From Atherinomorus stipes (taxonomy: Eukaryota > Chordata > Actinopteri > Atheriniformes > Atherinidae): 64,000 nt of DNA. Below the pieces are notes generated by a model. The model made no database searches. It was not told the DNA's origin and was given only the letters and a program-made list of their open reading frames with translations. Shown piece after piece: positions 1 to 10,906 of this stretch (position 1 is the first letter of the stretch; every line of letters starts with the position of its first letter). A program made the translations under genes and the position numbers. The stretch spans positions 62,001 to 126,000 of the forward strand of contig JALJCO010003062.1 of assembly GCA_023101725.1 (NCBI GenBank), given 5' to 3'.

Positions 1-374
1 GTCTTGTCTGATAAACACAGCTTACTGTCTGAAGTGCCCATGTTGCTAACAGATACAGTAGCCTTTAGCAAACTCCGACCACTAGGGCAGCTTGACCTAG
101 TTTTTTACAATAAGGTTATAGCCAAATAAGGTGTAGCCAATCAAAATGAAGTCAACTTGGTATCTAGGTAAAGCTGCATATCATTACCGCACCCAACTAT
201 TTTACTGAGGAAGGAGGTCTGGCGTTTCAAAACAATCCCCAGCTGTAAAAAGTGCCATTTTTTTTTCTTTGGAGATTTGACATATGCAGCAATGCAACAA
301 CATGAACTAGTTTTTGCTGCTATGTCATCACTCCTTTAAGTTCTTATTATACATGCTTCCTTTGGGTAATATAA

Positions 375-1245
375 TGGAAGAAGTTTGGGACCACCAGAAC
401 TCTTCCTGGACCCAGCCGTCCAGCCAAACTGAGCAATCACGGGAGAAGAGCCCTAGTGAGAGGGGTAAAGAACAACCCAAAGATTACTGTGGCTGAGCTC
501 CAGAGATGCAGTAGGGAGATGGGAGAAAGTTCCACAAAGTCTACTATCACTGCAGCCCTCCACCATTTGGTGATTTATGGCAGAGTGGCCTGACAGAAGC
601 CTCTCCTCAGTGCAAGACATATGAAAGCCTGCATAGAGTTTGCCAAAAAACACATGAAGTACGCCCAGACTGTAAGAAATAAGATTATCTGGTCTGATGA
701 GACCAAGACTGAACTTTTGGAGTTAATTCTAAGCGGTATGTGTGGAGAAAACTGGGCACTGCTGATCACCTGCCCAATACCATCACAACAGTTATACACA
801 GTGGTGGCAGCATCATGCTCTGGGGGTATTTTTCAGCTGCAGGGACAGGACGACTGGTTGCAACTGAAGGAAAGATGAATGCAGCCAAGTACAGAGAGAT
901 CCTGGAAGAAAACCTCTTCCAGAGTGCTCAGGACCTCAGACTGGGCCGAAGGTTCACCTTCCAACAAGACAATGACCCTCAGCACACAGCTAAAATAACA
1001 AAGGAGTGGCTTCAGAACAACTCTGGGACCATTCTTGACTGGCCCAGCCAGAGCCCTGACTGAAACCCAACTGAGCATCTCTGGAGAGACCTGAAAATGG
1101 CTGTTCACTAACATTCACCATCCAACCTGACAGAACTGGAGAGGATCTGCAAGGAAGAATGGCAGAAGATCCCCAAATCCAGGTGTGAAACACTTCTAGC
1201 ATCATTCCCAAGAAGACTCATGGCTGTACTAGCTCAAAAAGGTGC
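375..1245 (+). pseudogene. Tc1 transposase, frameshifted and truncated
   Basis: Tc1/mariner transposases bind the terminal repeats and cut and paste the element through a DDE catalytic triad. Visible pieces are: a helix-turn-helix linker-like part around 375-480, 'FAKKHMKYAQTVRNKIIWSDETK' split around 645-710 (its WSDE contains the first catalytic D), '[16 protein letters not shown]' near 805-855, and '[10 protein letters not shown]' at 963-992 (the second D), followed by 'WPSQSPD' and then an in-frame TGA where Tc1 proteins read LNP. The reading frame changes between about 700 and 740. A full Tc1 transposase is about 340 aa and none is encodable here. Confidence 0.85.
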
Positions 1246-1342
1246 TTCTACTTAGTATTGAGCAAAGGGTCTGAATACTTATGACCATGTGATATTTCAG
1301 TTTTTCTTTTTGAATAAATTTGCAAAAAATTCTACTTTCTTT

Positions 1343-1590
1343 TGTTATACTGTTAAGATCCCTGGGGGGAAATTAGGGCTCTGCAGTTTACCCATCTCTG
1401 TACAGTAGTACCAGAGAGCAGTGGGCTGCTACCTAAAGCGCCCAGGGAGCACAGGGTGGGGGTTAAGGACCTTGCTCAGGGGTCCACAGAGGTTCACCTG
1501 AATGTTGTGTCGAAGACTCAAACCGAGGTCCTCCGCACCATAGCCCACGACCGTACCACTAGGCTACCCACTCCACTGTCATTTTTTTTT
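1343..1590 (-). mobile_element. V-type SINE (tRNA-derived), nested in Tc1
   Basis: On the minus strand the element starts with a tRNA-like head. An A-box-like 'tagcctagtggtacggtc' lies at about 1551-1568 and a B-box-like 'ggtttgagtcttcg' at about 1516-1531. A V-SINE-type core follows ('gagcaaggtccttaaccccca') near 1460-1480. Such elements are transcribed by RNA polymerase III and copied by a partner LINE. It splits an otherwise continuous Tc1 tail, so it inserted later. The boundaries are approximate. Confidence 0.7.
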
Positions 1591-1706
1591 TTGTCAAGAT
1601 GGTGTGCTGAGAAATAAAATGAACCTTTTTGATTTTAGGAAATGGTTGCAATGAAACAAAGAGTGAAAAGTTTAAAGGCGTCTGAATACTTTCCGTACCC
1701 GCTGCA

Positions 1707-2265
1707 TCTGAATTAAAGGTGTAACCCATCTAATTGGGTTAAAATGCACAACCCATTTTGTTGGGTCAAATTAACTACTGCTGGTCCAGTAGTTACTCTG
1801 GATTTTTTGGGGGTGTAGCTCAAGGGGTGAACCATTGTTGTGTTGACACATAGCAGATACAGTAACCATTTTTAATTTAGATCTTTTGGGTGTTTCTTAC
1901 TCAGTCTGTCACAAATACACATCATTTGTTCCCATTCCTTTGGTTATCCTTTGTGATCTATCTACTGTTAGCTGAATGGTCTCCATGGAAGGTGGCTTTC
2001 AATATATGGCCAAGATATGCCTGATGACACAAAAACTGGACGGAAAATCAGTAGCAACAGTAATGATGGCGTAATGAATCCTCCCCCGCGCCTGGACCTC
2101 AACATGATCAAAGCAGTGTGGCATCATCTGGATAGAAAACTGAACAAAAGGCAGAAACACCCAGAACTCTAAAAAGTCCTTCAAGAAGCCAGGAGAACTT
2201 CCTGAAGACCACTTAAAAGCCCACAACAGAACTTTTGCAGTTTTCTCAGTGACGTGCCCCCTATT
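1707..2265. other. No gene seen; short 'AACCCA' repeat fragment
   Basis: No coding region is supported. Around 1722-1775 the motifs 'aacccat', 'gggttaaaat' and 'gggtcaaatta' alternate on both strands, like a short version of the array at 51.8-52.0 kb. The rest is unrecognised AT-rich DNA. Confidence 0.4.
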
Positions 2266-2269
2266 GGCG

Positions 2270-2470
2270 GCTAAACCAGCATCCATCTTGCATCGTACCT
2301 GTGCTGTTAGCTCCCTCCATCCATTTGAAGACCGTCTTATCTTGACTCTTGTTCTGCTCGTTCCTCTCTTCTTCCCACAATGTTTCCTTGAGTTTCTTTG
2401 CTGAATCTGACATGATGCACATTCAAACCACCTGCTGTGTTCATATTTGCTAAATATATTTTTGCTAGTA
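2270..2470 (-). repeat. Interspersed repeat carrying a short coding exon (copy 1)
   Basis: On the minus strand from about 2413 there is an open stretch beginning 'MSDSAKKLKETLWEEERNEQ' and ending at a splice-donor-like 'acagGTacg' near 2300. The same block, including the upstream 'atatgaacacagc' and the downstream 'gatgcaagatggatgct', recurs on the plus strand at 44.44-44.61 kb. The upstream part alone recurs at about 25.85 kb. This is therefore a repeat family that carried an exon, not a local gene. The parent protein is not identified. Confidence 0.6.
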
Positions 2471-2554
2471 AGTGATGGATATGTCACTTACTAGCGCAAC
2501 TAACGTAACCAATAGTCAGCTGCCGATATCGGATTCACTCTAGTTCTCAATAAA

Positions 2555-2665
2555 AATGCAGATGCAGCGAAGAAAAGGAAGTATTTTGCTGTGAAAAGAG
2601 CTTTAGATTGTGCACGCTCGAAAACCATGGTTAATATTGGTTTGGCTTTCACCCACTTTCTTTGA
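2555..2665 (+). pseudogene. Fragment of a short exon with a 'KTMVNIGLAF' motif
   Basis: The plus strand reads 'NADAAKKRKYFAVKRALDCA' followed by 'RSKTMVNIGLAFTHF' and then a stop. The lysine/arginine-rich part and the KTxVNIGxAF motif resemble a short module I recall at the N-terminus of predicted fish proteins linked to transposons. It lies back to back with the minus-strand exon at 2283-2413. Too short for a firm assignment. Confidence 0.35.
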
Positions 2666-2700
2666 AGGAGATGCTTGGGGCTGAAGAACGACATGGCCAC

Positions 2701-4106
2701 TAGCCCAAGGGGAGGGGCTCTCAGATTAAATAGTGTTTACAAACAGAAACAGGGGAACACTCCGGAATCTCCCTTTAAACGCTACGTTGCCACTTAATGT
2801 TTGCATATTTCAATGTATTGTTGCATCTATCTGTCATTATCTTGGCAATATTTCAAAAGGCTGTGGCCCAAGTCTTTTACATTTCTGAGTGAAAGAAAAA
2901 CTAGTCTGAACCAGACTGAAAACTCTGAGATGCTGCAGCAAAGTGAAAGTCTGAGACGAAGCGAGTCCGTGTTGTTCTGCAGGAGCCGCTGTGCTCGCCT
3001 CTCGCTGAAAAAGAAAACATGACTTATAACCGATCGCTGATGAATCCGAGCATGTGTAAATGTCTCCTAATATATAGTCAGCATATCTGGGTTTGAATGA
3101 TTCTTTCTTTCATTACACTAATGGCTCGGCAGAGCACAGCAGAGTCGATGTAGAGAGCGAAAGAGAAAGGAAATGATTATTTTCAGCAGGCTCTCAGATA
3201 CAGGTGGGAAAAGGGCAAACTCTCAGCTGGTGACGTTCATCAACAGCCGCTGGAAAGGTCACACCATGTCTCTTGACGTGCGCCCACAACCGTAGGCGTG
3301 TTTATCCCAGCTGGATGCCCCCCCAACTCCTCCTCTACAGCAATACACCCCACAACCCACCTCTGCTTTTATTAGCCCCCACGGGAGAAAGGCTGCAGTG
3401 GCGGTTACATACCATGTAAACACACAGCACTCTTTAATGTCCTTGTTCAGAGGCTTGATGGCTGATGAAGCTGTGTTGCTTTTGGTCTGAAGCAACATTT
3501 GAAGAGTTTTAACTTGGCCCTTGTTTTTATATGGCTGCATCCTTTCAGAGCTGAAAGATGATGCCTACGCTGGTATGAGACATTCAGGAATGTCTGGACC
3601 GTCCAGCTTTTCCTGACATCATTAATACCTGTCTGCAGTGTTGTTTCTGTGTGCTTTATCATGCTGCATCATGTTCTGCATGTTCAGCATAAAGTGTGTG
3701 CACATGAAGCATCCCTGAGATCATGACTGGGAGGAAAGTGGGTCAAATGGTAGTCATTTAACTTGTAGTGTTTCTGCAAGTATGGAAAATGCTGAAGATA
3801 AACACAACTGTCCTAGTTACCTCTGTACATGCTCATTATGCTCATTATGTTTGTGTCAGAATATTCTGATCATTCAACAAGATGGAGTTTTCATTTGTAT
3901 GATTGCTTAGTTTTGAATGACAAAGTACAAAAAGGTTTTTTATTTTTTTTTTCATTCCAATTAGTGCATTGTCTATTATTTAGCTTTTTATTTATTAGTG
4001 ATTCTAACTCTTTTCTTTTGGCTATACAGTATTTGCCATCATCATTTAAACAAGGGAGTTAATGGTTCATAGTATAACACAAGCCCTACAGATGGAGGTG
4101 TTATCC
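2701..4106. other. No gene recognised
   Basis: Only short, unsupported open frames are present. The stretch at about 3090-3260 is complex and repeat-free and could be regulatory. Nothing else stands out apart from T-rich runs near 3940. Confidence 0.4.
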
Positions 4107-4964
4107 TTAAAGGGATACAACACGCACAAAATGATGGTCCTTCATTTTCTACTCACCCTCATGCTGACCAAGACTCTGGAGCCCTTTTTTAATATCTCAA
4201 ATGTAGCCAGAGATCTTTGGTGGTTTTCGTTATCCACCAACTTTCATATAATGGAGGTGACCGGCGAAACACTTTTTCCTTGCCACAAATCACGTGATTA
4301 CCAGCTGTCACCGTGGCAACCACGGTGGCACCCATAACGCACGAAAAGATTTGATTCCAAATCAAATCTAATTTTGAATAAAGGTATTTTATTTACTGAT
4401 AGTGTTTAATCAACTTTCTGTTGTTTTTTTCTCCTTTTTTTACTGCTGCTCGATGTGTGCAACACCTCGTGCCATTCTGCTCTCATGACTGCAATGCATT
4501 GTGGTCTATATTGTCCCATCTAGGGACCATTGAAGCTCACTAGTTTTCAAGATACATTGTGGTTAATTTTGAGTGCACTACTTTTTTCTTTCTGGACATT
4601 CGGACACCACTATTAAATGGCGTGATCCCTATATAGGACCCTATGTAGGGAATAGGGTGGACACAGTCTTTGTCCTAAATCAATAGCCAACCCCTCTTGT
4701 ATTTGTCCGCAGCTTGGTCACTCTTAGCACAATGTAAACAGCGAATTTCTCTTCTACGCTTGCATTATTGGCAGAGTAGGCGCTGAACGTGCTCTCTCGT
4801 CTGGTTTGGTCTGTCGTGGCTTCTGTAGTGTCATGAACTTGCATGGTTGCACATTGTGGAAGTGCGATGTACTGTAGTACTGTTTAGGCTATAAAAATAT
4901 GCCAAATGTTGCTGTTTTGAGTAAATTATGGACGCTACCCACTCAGGACACTTGGATTATAAGA

Positions 4965-5140
4965 GATTATTATTATTACTATATTGTTATTATTATTATT
5001 GTTATTATTATTATTGATTATTATTATGGCAAGTAACTCTACCACTACAACTATGATCACTATTGCTGCAACTATTACTACCATTATTTCATACCAATAG
5101 TATCACTATTATTATTACTATAACTATAGCTATCATTGCT
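4965..5140 (+). repeat. (ATT)n / (TTA)n microsatellite cluster
   Basis: Runs of ATT with scattered G and C interruptions occur at about 4965-5030, followed by degenerate ACT/ATT trinucleotides to about 5140. They directly precede the SINE-like repeat. Confidence 0.8.
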
Positions 5141-5142
5141 GC

Positions 5143-5495
5143 ACGGTGGGGTGGTGGTTTGCACAGCAACCTCACAGTAAGAAGGTCGCTAGTTCGCTTC
5201 CCGCCTGGGGAGGGGGTTTGAACAATTCCAACAGTGACCAGTTTGCATGTTCTCTCTCTGTAGGCTATGTGTGGGTTCTCTCTGGGTACTCTGGCTTCCT
5301 CCCACCATCCAAAGACATGCGTGTTAGGTTAATTGGTCACTCTAAATTGTCCCGAAGAATGAATATGAGCGTGTGTGGTTGCCCTGGACCAGGTGTCCAG
5401 GGCGTACCCCGCCTCTCGCCTGATAATAGCTGGGATAGGCTCCAGCAACCCCTGCGACCCTGAACTGGATAAGCAGCACAGAAAATGACTGACTG
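5143..5495 (+). repeat. SINE-like interspersed repeat (copy 1)
   Basis: A common fish repeat of about 350 bp. It has a tRNA-like head ('ggtggtttgcacagcaacc', then 'gctagttcgcttcccg' as a B-box-like site), the middle motif 'cttcctcccaccatccaaa', and a 3' tail ending in TGAC repeats at about 5485-5500. It matches 41.6-41.96 kb on the same strand but lacks two internal pieces present there. Whether the family is a true SINE or a LINE tail is not settled from this sequence. Confidence 0.7.
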
Positions 5496-5846
5496 ACTAG
5501 CTGTTATTGATGTTACTATTGCTTAGACATTTTCAACTCCATTAGGACTCTGAGTAATGTTACTTTTGAACGTTACCAGATTCTGTTTTGAATTCTGATT
5601 TCTCCTAAAAAAAGAAAAAAGTCAGATAAAAGCTACATTCTATCTGTAGCCTCTAGTATTGTTTATTTTGTCTACCACATCACCACCTACACAGTGCACT
5701 CTAAATATTATCACAGTTTTTAATTAAAAAAATAAAAAATAAAATAAAATAAAATAGATATTAAAAAAGGGCTCCAAAGTCTTGCTCAGCATAGGTGTGA
5801 GTAGAAAATGAAGGCACATCATTCTGTGGGTGTTGTATCCCTTTAA

Positions 5847-6940
5847 ACTGCATTTGCTTGAAACGAAAGGTGAAAACAGAAAATCAGTGTTTTTTTTTCA
5901 AAAGTCCACAGACCCCACCAGAGGAACATTATTTCCAGTACAAAAAATATAAGTCAATACCATGGAATTCAAAATGTTTAGTTTTGTTTATTTTTTCTTG
6001 CATTAGTCAGACTTCATCTACTGAATATTAAAATAAAAACAATTCAATAAGGATCGATCAGCTTAATAGATGGAAAAATGTGTTTGATGTGCAAAAGATG
6101 AATATTGAACAGTTTTGGTGTGATGTGTCGATTCAGTGCGAAGCTGGCGATAGATGAGCAGAGTAAAGAGATACTACACTTCTGATGAGGCTCTGAAGGC
6201 ATCATGAGGAGGTGGACGTGGGAGGATGAGGAGGGTTATTCAGTCTGAAGGGAAGATGACAGAGGGATAAGACTTGATTGGTTGGAAGAGTAGAAGGCAA
6301 GACCACTGAACCAAATTTGTGCAGACAGATTTAAATATGAGGTGAGTTTGACAGCTGAGGAAAACAGAAGTGATGATGCAAAGCAAGATGACAAACCCAA
6401 ACACCAGAAAATGAAGGTAGATGAGGAGGAACAGAGCTTTCTTATTAAATTTATTCAAAATCTTAATTAGTTTTTAGCCTTAACATCAGGGATCAACACT
6501 GTAAAATATGACACTGGCTTTAACAGAATAAATCTTGTGCCGATAATTTACTCAAGTTGTAAAACTAAGCTTAAATAAGTTATATGAACTTTAGAGAGGA
6601 CAGTGTTGTATAAATTAACTTACTTTAGTTGAATTGCTGTAATTAATATGAGAACATGAAAAATAGTGATAGTGGGAGAGCAGGGTTAACTTCTATTCAC
6701 AACAAACTAGTATAATACTTTTCACGTTTACTTTGGCAGCTGAAATTATCCAATAATTCCTTTTTCTTTTTATGTATCCAATATTTCTTGTGTTTATTCA
6801 GTTCATTTAGTTGATTAATAATTCAAACATGACAAAAGGTTTCCATTAATTCACCTGAAAAGTTCAGCCATTTGGGATCCATTTCTGGCCCACCTGGATA
6901 TGATCAGAGCCTCACTCGACTATTCACCCTGGGACTTGGT
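5847..6940. other. No gene recognised
   Basis: AT-rich DNA with poly-A and AAAAT runs at the edge and no convincing open frame. No paired terminal repeats were found. Confidence 0.4.
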
Positions 6941-6949
6941 TGAGACACA

Positions 6950-7095
6950 GTAGCTGTGTTCGAAATCGCTCTCCATCATGGATGTAGTGCACTATATAGT
7001 CAGCACGCCATTTAGTAGTGTTGTTTGAATTCTGTTAACCATTTTTCATCCACTACATCGTCCACTACAAAATACCCACAATGCACTGTGAACGT
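6950..7095 (+). repeat. MITE-terminus fragment ('agtgcactatatag')
   Basis: The stretch 'gtgttcgaaatcgctctcc' followed by 'agtgcactatatag' is a familiar fish MITE end. A related but diverged fragment lies near 4570-4680 ('gtagggaatagggtgg'). No matching second end was found. Confidence 0.4.
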
Positions 7096-7224
7096 AAGTG
7101 TACAAGCGATGTACCCTAAATTTTGCTCCTGTATACCACAATGCAATGCGGCCGTGTTTTGTGATTACAGAAGAAGAAAAGTGGCACTGTAGCTGTAGCC
7201 AACTTTTCGCTTGTGAAAACATAC

Positions 7225-7965
7225 AGGCGTCTGAAAACTGGGTCTGTACCTCCCTGTTTCCAGTGGAACAACTGGGGACTCCCAAAAAAAAGACACGCTT
7301 TCAGATGCTTGTGTGTTTTCAGCCGCACAAAGTTAGGCACGTCATCGAGCTGGCTAATGCTAGCCTGCCAACACAACTGTGCAGACTGCCGGCTACAAAC
7401 AAACGTGTGTCGTTTTATTATAAAGTTCGGTCCTTCACCGCGGCGAATCGGTCGTTTTAATCCACTTCTTCCTTAGCATCACTTCAGTCTGGAATGAAAA
7501 CTTGGCATTGCCGTTTATCCGATTAACAAAGTTTAACAGAGTAGTAGTCGGCGGACTACTGTTAGCAGGTTAGCATTAGCCAGCTCGATAACGTGCCTAA
7601 CTTTGTGCGGCTGAAAACACACAAGCATCTGAAAGCGTCTCCTTTCTTGGCAGTCCCCAGTTGTTCCACTGGAAACGGGGGGTACAGACCCGATTTTCAG
7701 ATGTTTGTGTGTTTTAAGACGCACAATGTTGAGCACGTCAGTAAACGCTAGCTGGCTAATGCTAGCATGCTGTGAAGTGCCGGTGTTGTGCCCCACCGGC
7801 GACAAACAAACGTGTGTTTTATTATAAAGTTTGGCCCTTCACTGCGGCGAATCGATCGCTTTGATCCACTTCTTCCTTAGTATCATTTCAGTCTAGAATG
7901 AAAACTTAAGTATGTTTGGAGTTTATCCGATTTAAACAGTATAACAGAGCAGGAACGGCTGTCGT
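7225..7965. repeat. Composite repeat: direct units flanking an inverted copy
   Basis: About 7230-7540 and 7670-7965 are direct repeats; both contain 'aaacgtgtgt', 'tttattataaagtt', 'gcggcgaatcg' and 'ccacttcttccttag'. Between them, 7563-7672 is the reverse complement of about 7262-7372, sharing 'aactttgtgcggctgaaaac' with its complement in the first unit. The layout is A, inverted A, A. The outer right part (about 7905-8030) recurs inverted at 44.62-44.74 kb. Confidence 0.8.
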
Positions 7966-8150
7966 TAACATGGCCCGGAAGAGGAAGTGCCAAAATCCGG
8001 GAACTTCCGGTAAGCGTGATAATCCCCTATTCCAGCATAATGCCTAGAAAGGAGAGGCTTATAAAAGAAAGGGAGCTGCGGCAGAGCAGCTCTGGATGAA
8101 ACCACCACCAGCAGCGAGGAGGATGATGAAGATGGAAGGTCAGAGTCATG
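7966..8150 (+). pseudogene. Exon-like fragment in the 7-8 kb repeat
   Basis: From 8040 the plus strand encodes 'MPRKERLIKERELRQSSSG'. After a one-base shift it continues as an acidic, serine/threonine-rich 'DETTTSSEEDDEDG' up to about 8143. Basic then acidic low-complexity composition is common at the N-terminus of transposon proteins. It sits just downstream of the 'ggcccggaagaggaa' block shared with 44.66 kb. No family is assigned. Confidence 0.35.
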
Positions 8151-8533
8151 TTAACTGTTGAGGGTCTTTTAAAGCTCAGAAGTTGAACTATTCCTCTAAT
8201 TTTATTGAAATATCTTAAAAACTGTCCACATTTTCTTTTAACAACACAAAGTGGTTTGGCTACTAAATGAGGTATGAAGCTATTTTAGCTGATTATATTA
8301 TGTTGTACAGTACCAACCAGAAGATATTTATGTTACAAGACTTGCAGTAATCTTGTATTTACCTTAATAGGCTATTATTAAATCTTTTTTTTTTAACTTT
8401 ATTAAATCTTAAAAATAGGCTATTATTACAACTATTATTCTATTCTGGGAAGCTACAGCAGGGAAGCAGCTCTGTGCTTCCTGCAATAGAACATCTACCA
8501 GCATGGAAGATGAAGGAGAGGAATCCCAGAATA

Positions 8534-10108
8534 TAGTGTTGTAGTACTCGAGATCGGTCTTGGTCTCGAGACCATTTTTTTAGGTTCTCGGTCTCGTCTT
8601 GGTATCGACAGCATTTTGTCTCGGTCTTGTCTCGGTCTCGGACAGGGCGGTCTCGGGATTTTTGAACGAGACCGGTCGAGACCACTGCTGATCGGCTTTT
8701 TGTCCATAACTTGGCTGCTGATAAGAGTGGAAAAGGAGCCTCTTAAAAACAGCGAATGACAACTTAAAAACATCGGTAGTGTTACGTCTCCCTGCAGCGG
8801 CACTGTGACCAAGCGCCTCCTGCGCACACCTGCAGAGATGCGCGAGCCGACAGGAGGAGAGCGGCTGTGTGAACTTGTAAGCATGACTGTAGCTACCATT
8901 GCCATACCATAGCATACAGAGGTCTGGACCAGGACCTCAGTATTTATAATAAAATTAACCAAAAACCCATGAAGCTCAAAAGCATTTACCCGAAAAGACG
9001 ATTTCTGTGCGGATTGAAACTGAAATAGTGATTCTTCCCTGACCAACCACCTGTATAATAGAACTGATTCTCAAGCTAAATCTGATTTCACATTTATTAT
9101 CACCGATGAACACCGTGAAAACGAACTAAATCATACAAATAGGTTTGAACTACTTCTTCCGCCTGCCAAGGCGCAATGCACCGCATCATCAGCTGTTCAG
9201 TCACTGATCAGAGATCGATCATCCACACAGCAAATCCCCGTTATTTTTTCAGACTTCAGGTATGCAGAGTAATTATTTCACATCAGAGATCATTAAGAAC
9301 ATCTTACCTGCAACAGTGATGCTTAGCAGGGTCATTATTGTCTCCAGGTTAATGTAGAGTTTATATTTACTGAACAAACTCCCTGTTTGCGCATTTGTGA
9401 TTGAGTCTACATGGTTCTCACCTCATGCAGCGTGCGTGTTTACTTCAGGTTCGTAGTGAATCTGAATTTTGTTTGATTATAAACTTTTTTTTAGTAGTGA
9501 TTAAATCATTTCATGTTTGTGCAAACTGTCTCATTACTAAACAAAATAGTTCTTTGTAAAACTTTTCAACATTGTGAGTATGATGATGATGATGATGACA
9601 CTGCAGAAATTTCAGAATTTATGCAGAACTTATATAGGCCTACATATAGGACTAGGCTACTTATACTGTTGTCATTAGTTCTAAAACAGACACTGAGATT
9701 AAAAAGAGACCAAATGACAGAAAATAAGAAGAGATTTCTCCCAACTTGGCAATAGTTAAAATTGATGTTTGCCAAAATTTATTAGTTTATAGTTTATTTA
9801 ATTCATAGTGCTGCTTTCAAAACAACAGAACAACAATTAATTTTTGTTGTCATATTTGTTTAAAAGTTAACTTCAAAAAACCCTCACATTTTGGTGTTTT
9901 GTTATGATTTTTCTTTTATATTTGTGTCCTTGGTCTCGGCTTGGTCTCGGTCCGTAAAGGTCTTGGTCTCGTCTCGGTCTCGGTCTGAAAAAGTCTTGGT
10001 CTTGTCTTGGTCTCGACCTCTAAATGTCTTGACCTTGTCTTGGTCTCGGTACTCCCTGGTCTCGGAAATGTCTTGGTCTCGGTTGGTGCGGTCTTGACTA
10101 CAACACTA
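8534..10108. mobile_element. hAT-like non-autonomous transposon with GGTCTCG-rich ends
   Basis: The ends are 'tagtgttgtagt' at 8534 and its exact complement 'actacaacacta' ending at 10108. The flanks carry a perfect 8-bp duplication, ccagaata, at 8526-8533 and 10109-10116. The 8-bp duplication and a TAGTG start fit the hAT superfamily. Both subterminal regions (8545-8680 and 9925-10095) are built from irregular tcttggtctcg units. The 1.2-kb interior has no transposase I can recognise. A 474-bp relative lies at 31.78-32.25 kb. Confidence 0.85.
9578..9600 (+). repeat. (GAT)n microsatellite
   Basis: Six or so uninterrupted GAT/ATG units inside the hAT-like element's interior. Confidence 0.8.
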
Positions 10109-10906
10109 CCAGAATACTCAGATAAAGCTGTGGTGCAGCTGATGGTTTAGAGGGGCAAGGAAGCACTGATCACCTGTTAGACAAGGAGCTAACCAGTGAT
10201 CATGTTGGTGATGTGGCAGTATTTCATACTGGATTTTCTCTCCAGCAAGACTGCATTTAAAAATAAATGGCTTCAATTTGCTAAATTGATTTTTTACAAA
10301 GGCTTAAACCTGAGCCAGACATTTACCTCATGTCACAGTCGTGCAGGTGGAATATATTTTTTAATAACGTAGTGGTATAAGTAAACCCACAGCACAAGAA
10401 CCGGAATCGGTATCGAAACATCTCTACAGGCATTTCCACATGCTGCACAAAGTGCCCTTAATTTTCACTGAGCACTTGCCCCCCAAAACGTCTGTGCACG
10501 CCACTGGAGCAGCCCAACTTGGGGCGACCCCACCTTTTTCTGGTTGGGGACCATGGTCTAAGATTTGGAGAGGCTGATCTTCATCCTCGCTTCACACTTG
10601 GTTGTGTGTTGCTCCAGCGAGAGTTGGAGATCACATCCTGATGTGGGCAACATGATCAGACTGGTTTACAATCCAACTGAAAATGTGTTTATTCTGAGCA
10701 TGAGAGATGCATGATCACACAATTATTCCAATCTTTGTATCGTAATAGCAAAAGATAGCTGTCATTATTATGTTGCTAAGAAACTTGTTTTGACACAAAA
10801 CATATGATGAAGCCACTTCCTGTCAAACTTTCTGAAACTGGCAGCAATGTTTAGTCAGGTGCAGCCGAATATCAACAAGTGACAAGAAAAGTATGTCTTT
10901 CTGAAG

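Larger units (their letters stand above)
375..1706 (+). mobile_element. Tc1-like DNA transposon remnant, interrupted by a SINE
   Basis: The segment follows the order of a fish Tc1 element: transposase gene, AATAAA-containing 3' region, and a right end with the 'tctgaatactttccgtaccc' motif near 1681-1700. The matching left terminal repeat is not visible, so the 5' end is lost. The 3' region is split at about 1343-1590 by a minus-strand V-SINE, and recognisable Tc1 sequence resumes at about 1591 ('gtcaagatgg'). The copy is immobile. The assignment rests on family knowledge of Tc1 3' ends and on the transposase remnant. Confidence 0.85.
4111..5842. mobile_element. TTAA-flanked non-autonomous DNA transposon with ~90-bp TIRs
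   Basis: The left end (from 'agggatacaacacgcacaaa' at 4111) and the right end (to 5842, reverse complement 'agggatacaacacccacaga') match over about 90 bp, down to a shared 'gactctggagccctttttt'-like block. Each end abuts TTAA (4107-4110 and 5843-5846). TTAA duplication plus long TIRs is typical of Kolobok or piggyBac MITEs. No transposase is visible. The interior has been invaded by a SINE-like repeat (about 5146-5495) and by microsatellites. Confidence 0.8.

Noticed and set aside
1999..2487. 162-codon minus-strand open frame
   Set aside because: Only its first part overlaps the repeat-borne exon, and in another frame. The rest is unsupported, and the region matches an interspersed repeat.
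4965..5140. CRISPR-like spacing of short repeats
   Set aside because: Simple ATT/ACT microsatellite; no uniform repeats or spacers. CRISPR arrays are not expected in a fish genome.
8495..9046. 183-codon minus-strand open frame
   Set aside because: It crosses the left border of the hAT-like element and is partly made of the tcttggtctcg array, so it is not a gene.
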